A DNA stretch of 46,990 nucleotides. Source: Lachnospiraceae bacterium UBA938 (GTDB lineage Bacteria > Bacillota > Clostridia > Lachnospirales > Lachnospiraceae). The notes beneath the pieces are model-generated. The model saw only the letters and a list, made by a program, of their open reading frames with translations. It did no database searches and was not told the origin of the DNA. The stretch covers positions 1 through 46,990 of the forward strand of contig DBDG01000061.1 of the NCBI GenBank assembly GCA_002293475.1, given 5' to 3'. This document shows positions 8,299 through 15,861 of the stretch, one piece after another (within the stretch, counting starts at the first letter, position 1; each line of letters starts with the position of its first letter). The translations under genes and the position numbers were made by a program.

Positions 8299-9677
8299 TG
8301 GCAGAGCAAAATAAAAGCAGTTTGTCAACGGGACTGGAAAAGGGAATCAGTACGGCGCAAACGATACATGGGGCAGTCAAAACCGGAAAGGCCATATCAG
8401 CCGCTGCCAAGGGGGCGGCTGCAGGCGGCCCGTATGGAGCCATTGCGGGTGCGCTGTGGGGCAGCCGGAAGCTGGTCGGAAAGATTATCATTGCCGCATC
8501 AGCCGTTCTTCTTATTCCGGTTCTATATATCCTGCTGCTTCCCGGGCTGATTTTTGGCGGGCTGACAGAAAGCCATAGCACGGCAGATACGGAAAATCCC
8601 ATCCTTAACAGCAGTGCGGCTATCATGGAAAATACGAACCAGATTGCCTTTGCGATAAACGGGATTCTGAACGAAGGGCTTGCTGATGTGCAGGAAAGGA
8701 TAGAAAAAGACTTTGCAGAGACAGACGGGGATGAGATAGAGATCAGGAATCCCTACGAGACAAGCGCGGTACATAATATAAATCAGTTCATTGCCCAGTA
8801 CAGTGCGGCTAAGAATGCCGATTTCAAGAACATTTCTGTGTCTGACATGGAAAAGATCCTGCGGAAAGGAAAAAAGCACTTTTATTCCTATCAGCGGGCG
8901 GAAGAAATGCGCAGCCGGACAGAACAAGATCCGGAAACCGGACAGGAAAAGATTATCACTGAAAAATGGATGGTTTATACCATCGTTTACAACGGGGAGT
9001 CCTATTTTGCCGACACGGTTTTTGAACTGGATGAGGAACAGAAACTGCTTGCGGTAGATTATGCGAGTAATTTGAATCTGTTTCTGGGTGACGGCATATT
9101 TCAGTATCTTGTGGAATGGAACGGGGCAGATGCCATCCCCTCTCTGGGAGAAGTACAGTTTACGGACGGTTCTGTTCCGGTAGTCTATTATAACCAGATG
9201 GACGAGCGTTATGCCGGTAAGCCCTATGGGACAGATCATATCGGCGGGTACGGCTGTGGGCCTGCATCTATGGCAATTGTGGTGTCGTCTATGACCAATG
9301 AGACGATAGATCCGGCGGAAATGGCGGAGTGGTCATATGAAAACGGCTATTGGTGCAAAGGGAGCGGTTCCTATCATACCCTGATTCCGGCAGCGGCAGC
9401 AGCATGGAATCTTCCGGTTTCCGGCTGTACCCCGGCTGAGCCGCAACGTATTTTAGACGCGCTTTCCGGAGGAAAACTGGTGGTGGCACTTATGTCCGAA
9501 GGCCATTTTACGTCTTCCGGTCATTTTATCGTCTTAAGAGGAGTCAAGGACGGAAAGATCATGGTGGCGGATCCGGGAAGCCGACAGCGGAGTACCCAGT
9601 CATGGGAGCTTAAGATCATACTAAACGAAGCCAGCCGGCGTGCAGCAGCGGGCGGTCCTTTTTGGATTATCGGCTAA
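8298..9677 (+). CDS. Membrane-anchored C39-type cysteine peptidase of the T4SS
   Basis: A 459-residue protein has a membrane segment near residues 57-80, an extracellular helical region, and a C-terminal papain-like domain of the Peptidase_C39_2 kind. Catalytic candidates are Cys320 in GYGCGPASM, His409 in GHFIVLRGV and Asp425 in VADPGS. Gram-positive T4SSs usually carry a cell-wall hydrolase at this position, and this protein may open peptidoglycan or process surface proteins. The domain is a peptidase fold, so amidase-like or peptide-cleaving activity are both possible. It is coupled to the gene before it and followed 28 bases later by virB4. Confidence 0.85.
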   Translation: MAEQNKSSLSTGLEKGISTAQTIHGAVKTGKAISAAAKGAAAGGPYGAIAGALWGSRKLVGKIIIAASAVLLIPVLYILLLPGLIFGGLTESHSTADTENPILNSSAAIMENTNQIAFAINGILNEGLADVQERIEKDFAETDGDEIEIRNPYETSAVHNINQFIAQYSAAKNADFKNISVSDMEKILRKGKKHFYSYQRAEEMRSRTEQDPETGQEKIITEKWMVYTIVYNGESYFADTVFELDEEQKLLAVDYASNLNLFLGDGIFQYLVEWNGADAIPSLGEVQFTDGSVPVVYYNQMDERYAGKPYGTDHIGGYGCGPASMAIVVSSMTNETIDPAEMAEWSYENGYWCKGSGSYHTLIPAAAAAWNLPVSGCTPAEPQRILDALSGGKLVVALMSEGHFTSSGHFIVLRGVKDGKIMVADPGSRQRSTQSWELKIILNEASRRAAAGGPFWIIG

Positions 9678-9704
9678 AATCAGCTGCGGAAGCGAGGGAA
9701 TCAA

Positions 9705-12700
9705 TTGAAACAGCAGAACGAACGGGATACTTACATTATCCCGCCTAATTTCGTAGAGACAGGGACATTCCTGGGAGGGATGTTAAAAGCGAGAAACACC
9801 ATTGAAGCCGGTATTCTGGCAGCAGCAGTCGGAGTGCCGGTTTTTTTGTACCTGCCGTTTTCGCTGACGGCACGGATTATTATTTTATGCCTGACAGCCC
9901 TTCCTCTTGCCCTGCTTGCTATCATCGGCATAGCTGGGGAGAGTCTGTCGTCCTTTCTGATTATTTTTCTTAAATATGTCAGGAACCGGAGAGTCATGGG
10001 AGGGGATTCCGAGGGAGCGGATTCCGGGGGAGCGGATTCCGAGGGATCGGAAGGAAAACCGTTCATAAGGCCGACGATAAAAACGAAGGCAGGAAAAAGA
10101 CAGAGTGGGGAGAAAAAATCAACAGTTGAAAGGGTATCGGCTGAGAGAAAGGAATCAGTCAGAGAAGATAAATCGCTGAAAAACAGTGCAAAATGGACAG
10201 TAACTGATCGGATGGGATATAGACGGAAAGGGGCAGATGATTTCCCAGAAGAATTTGACCATATAAAAGGCTATGAATTGCGTCAGAAATTGCGACCGGC
10301 ACCAAAACTGAATAAAAAACCGAATCAAGACCTGAATCAAACACCAAAGCAGGAGCCAAAACAAGCACCGAAGCAGGAGCCAAAGCAAACATCAAAGCAG
10401 GAGCCAAAGCAAATACCGAAGCAGGAGCCAAAGCAAACACCGAAGCAGGAGCCAAAACAAACACCGAAGCAGGAGCCAAAGCAAACACCGCAACAAGAGC
10501 TAAATCAGAAGCCGATGCGGTCAAAGCAAAACACGAAGCAAAAACCGATGTCAAGCATAATTGCACCCGGAAAGCAGAAAAGCCGTCAACCGATGAAAAC
10601 TAAAGGCCGTGCCCAAGTGGAATTGACAAAGAAAAGCGTAAAAAGCAACCGACATCAAGGCAAGCCCCAGAGCAATAAAAAGCATCACAGCTTCAGGCAG
10701 TCAAACCGCCACTTCACAGAGCCGGAAAGGGATATGCTTAATCCGGTTGCCGCGTACCTGCCAATCGACAAGATCGCCAACGGGATTATCTATACAAAAG
10801 ACCGCCGCTTTATCAAAGTGGTAGAGATCGTTCCTATTAATTTCCTGCTGCGGAGCGCAAGAGAGCAGAGAAGTATTATCTATTCTTTTGTATCCTATCT
10901 GAAGATCAGTCCGGTCAAGCTGCAGTTTAAGGTTTTGACCAGAAAAGCTAATATCAGCAGCCATATGGAGACAGTCCGCAGGGAAATGGCTCAGGAGAAA
11001 AATGAGCAGTGCCGTCTGATGCAGGAAGATTATCTTAAGTTTGTACAGCAGATCGGTTCCAGGGAAGCTGTCACAAGGCGTTTCTTCTTGATCTTTGAAT
11101 ATGAGCCTTGGAATGCCAGACGGACGGATGACGAAGGTGAAGCAATCGGCTTTCTGCAGACGGCAGTCCATACGGCGGCAAATTATTTGCGGCAATGCGG
11201 AAACGAGGTGATTGTTCCGGAAAACGAGGACGAATATACCGTTGATGTGCTTTATAATCTGCTGTGCCGTAATGAAAGCGCCACTAAGCCTTTGCCCATG
11301 AAGGTAAGGGAAGTCATGGCCCGGTATATGGCGGCCGGCCGAGCGGCGGAACTGGATGACATTCCTGCCGGAGAATTCTATGCTCCGGAGAGGGTGGATT
11401 TTACTCATGGAAGCTATATTACGATAGATGGGCTGTACTATGGTTATCTGCTGGTTCCGTCAGGCGGCTACCGGACACAGGTGCCAGCCGGATGGCTCAG
11501 TCTGATTGTCAATGCGGGAGACGGCATTGATCTGGATATGTTCCTTTCCAGACAGCCCAAGGAGCGGATCGTACAGAAAGTCGGGCAGCAGCTCAGGATC
11601 AACCGGTCCAAGATAAAAGACGCCAGCGATACCAATACGGATTTTGACGATATTGACGGTGCCATCCAGAGCGGATATTTCTTGAAACAGGGACTGGCAA
11701 ACAATGAGGATTTCTATTTCATGAATCTGCTTCTTACCATTACCGCCACGAGTCTGGAAGAGCTGGAATGGAAGACCAGTGAAATGAAAAAGCTGCTGCT
11801 ATCTCAGGATATGGACGTCTGTAACTGCCATTTCAGGGAAGAGCAGGCGTTTTTGTCATCGCTGCCCTTGGTTGCGATGGAAAAGACGCTGTATGAACGC
11901 AGTAAGCGCAACATCCTAACCAGCGGTGCCGCAAGCTGCTATCTATACACAAGCTATGAAATGTGTGATGACAACGGCATTCTTCTGGGTGTCAACAAGT
12001 ATAATAATTCGCTCATTATTGTGGACATTTTTAACAGCCAGGTCTATAAGAATGCCAACCTGAGTCTGATCGGGACATCCGGTGCCGGCAAAAGTTTTCT
12101 GATGCAGTTAATGGCTCTACGGATGCGGCGGAAGAATATCCAGGTATTTATCATCGCGCCTTTGAAAGGACATGAGTTCCGCCGGGCCTGCGTTAATATC
12201 GGCGGTGAGTTTATCCAGATATCACCGGCCTCTCTCAATTGTATCAACATCATGGAGATCCGGAAGACCGACACTTCAACGACCGACCTGCTAGACGGCC
12301 CGATGGCCAATAAGTCGGAACTGGCGGCAAAGGTACAGCGGCTTCATATCTTTTTCTCGCTGCTGATCCCGGATATGAGCCATGAGGAAAAGCAGCTTCT
12401 TGATGAAGCGTTGATTAGAGTCTACAACAGCAAGGGCATTACCCATGACAACGAAAGCCTGACGGATCCGGCGGTACCGGAACGCTACCGGACGATGCCG
12501 GTTTTGGGGGATGTACATCAGGTACTCGGCAAAACCAAGGAAACGAAGCGGCTGGCCAATATACTGAACCGGCTGGTGAACGGTTCGGCATCCACTTTTA
12601 ATCAGCAGACTAACGTGAGCCTGGATAATAAGTATACGGTTCTGGATATTTCTGAACTAAGCGGAGACCTGCTTACGGTGGGGATGTTCCTGGCACTTGA

Positions 12701-13226
12701 CTTTGTCTGGGATAAGGCCAAAGAGGACCGGACGGTGGAAAAAGCCATCTACATTGACGAGATATGGCAGCTGATCGGAGCCGCGTCAAACCGGCTGGCG
12801 GCAGAGTTTGTCTTGGAGATTTTCAAGATCATCAGAGGCTACGGCGGCGCGGCAATATGTGCCACCCAAGACCTGAACGACTTTTTTGCCTTGGATGACG
12901 GTAAATATGGAAAAGGAATCATCAATAACTCCAAAACTAAAATCGTCCTGAACCTAGAGGATGAGGAGGCAGAACGGGTACAGAACACGCTTCACCTGTC
13001 GGATGCCGAGATCATGGAGATCACCCATTTTGAGCGGGGGAACGGCTTAATCAGCACCAATAATAACAACATCATGGTGGAGATCAAAGCAAGTCCACTG
13101 GAAAAAGAGCTGATTACGACAGATGCCAAGGAACTGCGGCGTCTGGCAGAGCGTCTGCGCAGGGAAAGGGAGGCTATTCAGGGAAATACTGATGAAGCCG
13201 TTCCTTTAGAGATAATACGCTTGTAA
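9705..13226 (+). CDS. virB4: PrgI-VirB4 fusion, T4SS ATPase
   Basis: A 1173-residue protein with a TTG start six bases after GAGGGA. Residues 1-95 form a PrgI/VirB3-like domain (YIIPPNF, two membrane helices, GESLSSF). Residues about 95-345 are a basic low-complexity linker with (T/A)PKQEPKQ repeats. From about 345 on it is VirB4: Walker A GTSGAGKS at 790-797, Walker B with Asp1018 and Glu1019 (YIDEIWQL), and a late ATQDLNDFF motif. VirB4 powers substrate transfer and pilus biogenesis. Fusion with the VirB3-like subunit explains why no separate prgI gene is present and why the protein is several hundred residues longer than usual. Confidence 0.93.
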   Translation: MKQQNERDTYIIPPNFVETGTFLGGMLKARNTIEAGILAAAVGVPVFLYLPFSLTARIIILCLTALPLALLAIIGIAGESLSSFLIIFLKYVRNRRVMGGDSEGADSGGADSEGSEGKPFIRPTIKTKAGKRQSGEKKSTVERVSAERKESVREDKSLKNSAKWTVTDRMGYRRKGADDFPEEFDHIKGYELRQKLRPAPKLNKKPNQDLNQTPKQEPKQAPKQEPKQTSKQEPKQIPKQEPKQTPKQEPKQTPKQEPKQTPQQELNQKPMRSKQNTKQKPMSSIIAPGKQKSRQPMKTKGRAQVELTKKSVKSNRHQGKPQSNKKHHSFRQSNRHFTEPERDMLNPVAAYLPIDKIANGIIYTKDRRFIKVVEIVPINFLLRSAREQRSIIYSFVSYLKISPVKLQFKVLTRKANISSHMETVRREMAQEKNEQCRLMQEDYLKFVQQIGSREAVTRRFFLIFEYEPWNARRTDDEGEAIGFLQTAVHTAANYLRQCGNEVIVPENEDEYTVDVLYNLLCRNESATKPLPMKVREVMARYMAAGRAAELDDIPAGEFYAPERVDFTHGSYITIDGLYYGYLLVPSGGYRTQVPAGWLSLIVNAGDGIDLDMFLSRQPKERIVQKVGQQLRINRSKIKDASDTNTDFDDIDGAIQSGYFLKQGLANNEDFYFMNLLLTITATSLEELEWKTSEMKKLLLSQDMDVCNCHFREEQAFLSSLPLVAMEKTLYERSKRNILTSGAASCYLYTSYEMCDDNGILLGVNKYNNSLIIVDIFNSQVYKNANLSLIGTSGAGKSFLMQLMALRMRRKNIQVFIIAPLKGHEFRRACVNIGGEFIQISPASLNCINIMEIRKTDTSTTDLLDGPMANKSELAAKVQRLHIFFSLLIPDMSHEEKQLLDEALIRVYNSKGITHDNESLTDPAVPERYRTMPVLGDVHQVLGKTKETKRLANILNRLVNGSASTFNQQTNVSLDNKYTVLDISELSGDLLTVGMFLALDFVWDKAKEDRTVEKAIYIDEIWQLIGAASNRLAAEFVLEIFKIIRGYGGAAICATQDLNDFFALDDGKYGKGIINNSKTKIVLNLEDEEAERVQNTLHLSDAEIMEITHFERGNGLISTNNNNIMVEIKASPLEKELITTDAKELRRLAERLRREREAIQGNTDEAVPLEIIRL
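10341..10500 (+). repeat. 24-bp in-frame tandem repeat in virB4
   Basis: About seven imperfect 24-bp units encode (T/A/I)PKQEPKQ in the linker between the PrgI-like and VirB4 domains. The unit length is a multiple of three, so copy changes would alter linker length without breaking the frame. Confidence 0.85.
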
Positions 13227-13277
13227 TGCGTATTAATTCATCCGTTTACATACGGAATGCGTCCATAATGCGTATTA
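13214..13277 (+). promoter_or_regulatory. Repeat and hairpin cluster after virB4
   Basis: The 12-base sequence TAATGCGTATTA occurs at 13224-13235 and again at 13266-13277, 42 bp apart (four helical turns). AATACGC/GCGTATT (13214-13234) and TCCGT/ACGGA (13241-13256) can form hairpins. The first overlaps the virB4 stop codon. It could be a regulator site or an RNA-processing signal. Confidence 0.45.
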
Positions 13278-13326
13278 TTTGGTGGACAGGCTGTATTACC
13301 TGATTCACATGGAAGGGAGGTGGCAC

Positions 13327-13869
13327 ATGAAAACCAGAGAGCAGATATATGGGCAGGAAGCGACTGGCCTGTTAAGGATTATTTCTATGTATCCGGGGCT
13401 GAGTGAAGAAATGCTCTGCCAGTTCTATCCGGCCAAGAAAGAGAAGATACCGGCGGTGCTGTCTGGCCTGCAAAAGCAGGGACGCATATGTATCAGCAAT
13501 CGGGAAGGTAGCCGTAGCCGCGGAGAATATTTTCTTGGCAGAAAAGCAGAAAGCAGTTCCGACAATGGGCTGATCCGGTCGGTATGGGTATTGCTTGATT
13601 TTATAGAAAAAGCCGAGTTCTATTCAGCCGGTGAGTTTCCGGTGAAGGTGATTTTCTTCGTCGATGGGGAGATGTATGAAGTAGTTTATGCCGCCAAAGG
13701 GCAGGAGCCGTTGATCCTGCATCTGCTCAATCAGACAAAGGAAGGGAGCGGGAAAAGGATTGTCCTCTTAGATGAACCGGAGCAGGCAGTCCTGTTTGGA
13801 GCCGCCGGTGTGTCTGGTTTCTGCACGGTTAGTCCGGAGGGAAAGGTTCAGTATTATAAAATACGATAA
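13327..13869 (+). CDS. Small DUF5697-like T4SS accessory protein
   Basis: ATG 13327 follows GGGAGG and gives 180 residues; an earlier in-frame TTG lacks a ribosome site. The N-terminal 60 residues look like a winged helix (GLSEEMLCQFYP, then VLSGLQKQGRICIS). The C-terminal half alternates strands and helices and ends in FCTVSPEGKVQYYKI. The protein resembles DUF5697 proteins of Bacillota ICEs, from memory. It lies between virB4 and virD4 in the operon. Its function is unknown; a nucleic-acid-binding or regulatory role is inferred from the winged helix. Confidence 0.7.
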   Translation: MKTREQIYGQEATGLLRIISMYPGLSEEMLCQFYPAKKEKIPAVLSGLQKQGRICISNREGSRSRGEYFLGRKAESSSDNGLIRSVWVLLDFIEKAEFYSAGEFPVKVIFFVDGEMYEVVYAAKGQEPLILHLLNQTKEGSGKRIVLLDEPEQAVLFGAAGVSGFCTVSPEGKVQYYKIR

Positions 13870-13896
13870 AATACACAGAAAGTAGGAGGGACGTGG

Positions 13897-14559
13897 TTGG
13901 ATCGAAAAACAGTTTCCAAAAGGATCGGGAACATTATAGGAGATATCGCCAGGGTGACCAATGCCCTGTATGCAATGGATACAACGGATATTCAGCGCTA
14001 TCCGGATAATTACGAGGTTTTATCAAGGGATGCCGCTTTGCGGGCAGAAAAAATCGTCTGTCAGTTACGGAGCCTGATTTATGTAACGACCAGTATCCGC
14101 AGGGAAGAGTATCTGATATCGGCGGCAGAGGTTCATGGCATTGAGATTAATTATGAGCAAGAGATATTAAGGGTCAGGCTGGCCGGACTGCTGCCCAAAA
14201 AGAAACCAAGTCAGAGTCCGGAGTTTCTCCTGGACCCGCTTTATGCTGCCATGAACCACTATGCCGACAACTATCCGCTACCAAAATATCGGGAATGTGT
14301 AGTATGTTTTATGCACATGTATGACAACAGGCTGCCGCAAAGACGGGTCAGGGATTACGATAATATTCAGCAGAAACAGATTCTGGACGTACTGGCGGCT
14401 TTTATCATGGTGGATGACAGCGGATTGTTGTGTGACGCTTATAATACGACAGAATTGGGCGCGCAGGATCAGACGGAAATCTTGGTCATGGAAAAGGGAC
14501 GGTTCGGATCATGGCTGGAAGAGCGGCAAAAAGACTTAAAAAACATATCGGATTTTTAG
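13897..14559 (+). CDS. DUF6100-like ICE protein of unknown function
   Basis: A 220-residue soluble protein starts at TTG 13897 after AGGAGGGACG. The N-terminal half is helical. A central block contains HYADNYPLPKYRECVVCFMH and LPQRRVRDYDNIQQKQ, then VDDSGLLCDAYNTTELG. These blocks resemble the family I know as DUF6100, which accompanies T4SS genes in clostridial ICEs. No catalytic motif is evident and no membrane segment is present. It is 27 bases after the previous gene, in the same operon. Confidence 0.7.
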   Translation: MDRKTVSKRIGNIIGDIARVTNALYAMDTTDIQRYPDNYEVLSRDAALRAEKIVCQLRSLIYVTTSIRREEYLISAAEVHGIEINYEQEILRVRLAGLLPKKKPSQSPEFLLDPLYAAMNHYADNYPLPKYRECVVCFMHMYDNRLPQRRVRDYDNIQQKQILDVLAAFIMVDDSGLLCDAYNTTELGAQDQTEILVMEKGRFGSWLEERQKDLKNISDF

Positions 14560-14599
14560 AGATTGGAGCAGCATTTTTTTCACATAAGGCTTAGAGGCG

Positions 14600-14647
14600 A
14601 TGAAAACCAATAAATCAAAGGATAAATACCGGATAAAGCAGGTGTGA
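14600..14647 (+). CDS. Possible 15-residue leader peptide
   Basis: ATG 14600 follows TTAGAGGCG and the frame stops at TGA 14645-14647, one base before the hairpin at 14649-14678. The peptide is Lys-rich. A short ORF directly before a strong hairpin resembles a translational leader, but it may be chance. Confidence 0.25.
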   Translation: MKTNKSKDKYRIKQV

Positions 14648-14648
14648 A

Positions 14649-14678
14649 TTTACCGAGGTCTTAAGCAGCCTCGGTAAA
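14649..14678 (+). promoter_or_regulatory. Perfect hairpin before the next gene's ribosome site
   Basis: TTTACCGAGG (14649-14658) and CCTCGGTAAA (14669-14678) form a 10-bp stem with a 10-base loop. It ends ten bases before AGGAGG. The weak T content after it (TCTTTGTC) makes it a poor terminator, so RNA stability, processing or translational control are alternatives. Confidence 0.65.
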
Positions 14679-14698
14679 TCTTTGTCTAGGAGGTGGTC

Positions 14699-15826
14699 GT
14701 GAAGGAAAGAAAATATAAATTGCCGGGGCCGGATACGCAAGCCTTTCATCTGTTGCAGCTTATCGCGATCAGTGGTGAGTTTCCGGCGACATTGCTTACA
14801 AGGCTGGCCGGTGGAGCAAGTTATAAAGAAGCTATGGTTTACAAACTGAAAAAGGACGGCCTGTTGCACACCTATTACCGTGACCGGCTGAGGTCTTACC
14901 GGTTGACACCGCTTGCCAAATCTCTACTGATGGCAGAATGGCGGCCGCGTTTTCAATTTTATCTGACCGGAAATGCCGATACCAACCGGTTAAAGAGTGA
15001 AATAACAAGACGGCTCCGTCAATGCCGGATTGCTTCCACCTATGTGAATATGCTCGGCGCAGGGATTTTAGTGTTCCGCGACAGTAAGCCGGCAGTTTTC
15101 AGGCAGACCGGTGAGATTATTCCTGACAGGCTGGGTAAGACAGCTTTTTACAGTTCCAGGGAAATCAAAGAAATCGGGGCAGAAGCTGTTAAAATTCGGG
15201 GTGCCCGTTTGGTCGGTGTGGTCTTGTCGGAAGATCATATTTTCGTTACTTACAATAACAATGTCGCTGTGGAGCGGTGGGATTATCAGGCCGAAATGAG
15301 GGCCAAGGTTCTGTTAAAAAGAAACTTCTGTCAGCTAGGCAGCAGTAGCGGCTATTCTCCGGAGGTTGTCTGTGGCTTGCTGTTTAGCGATGGCATGGAG
15401 CCGCTATATCAATTACTGACGGGAGCGGGAAGCGGAAACCGCCGCTTTTTTCTGATGGGCGGTATATACGAACATTTTTATTATCTGACCAATGACCGTC
15501 AGGGGGAAAGGTTGCTGAACCTGCTATGCGACAGGGAAAAAACGGCAGCGTTGAATACTGTCTTGAGGCAGGGTCTTGGCAGCAGGAAACCGGGCGGACT
15601 GATTGAGCATGATGCGCTGGATTTGAAAGGGAACCCGGTATTGTTTAATTATTTTCTTGATATGCCTAGGATGGTCCGGTTCACAAATGCCCTGCAGTTA
15701 CATGAAAGGCAGGGAACAGTGGTCTGCTTTGACTTTCAAAGCAGCGTGCTGAACCGCTGTTTTGGTGGACAGATAGAGATCCAGGCTATCAGTTTTGAAA
15801 AGTTTGAAAGGAGGTTCTACCCGTAA
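14699..15826 (+). CDS. Replication-relaxation-like winged-helix protein
   Basis: GTG 14699 lies five bases after AGGAGG (an in-frame GTG at 14693 overlaps that site) and gives 375 residues. The first 80 residues form a winged helix (PGPDTQAFHLLQLI, ASYKEAMVYKLKKDGLL, RLRSYRLTPLAKSLL). This resembles the N-terminus of replication-relaxation proteins found on plasmids and ICEs. The remainder, with a conserved-looking VTYNNNVAVERWDYQAEM, is of unknown fold. The gene is directly upstream of virD4, so it may help deliver DNA to the coupling protein. That role is inferred. No relaxase motif is visible. Confidence 0.6.
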   Translation: MKERKYKLPGPDTQAFHLLQLIAISGEFPATLLTRLAGGASYKEAMVYKLKKDGLLHTYYRDRLRSYRLTPLAKSLLMAEWRPRFQFYLTGNADTNRLKSEITRRLRQCRIASTYVNMLGAGILVFRDSKPAVFRQTGEIIPDRLGKTAFYSSREIKEIGAEAVKIRGARLVGVVLSEDHIFVTYNNNVAVERWDYQAEMRAKVLLKRNFCQLGSSSGYSPEVVCGLLFSDGMEPLYQLLTGAGSGNRRFFLMGGIYEHFYYLTNDRQGERLLNLLCDREKTAALNTVLRQGLGSRKPGGLIEHDALDLKGNPVLFNYFLDMPRMVRFTNALQLHERQGTVVCFDFQSSVLNRCFGGQIEIQAISFEKFERRFYP

Positions 15827-15861
15827 AGATTATAAAAGAAATAATTACACATAAGAGATTT

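Noticed and set aside
8523..9239. Long minus-strand ORF (238 residues)
   Set aside because: It is fully antisense to the C39 peptidase gene and has no recognisable motifs.
10341..10500. Tandem repeat considered as a CRISPR-like array
   Set aside because: Units are contiguous without spacers and encode a protein linker.
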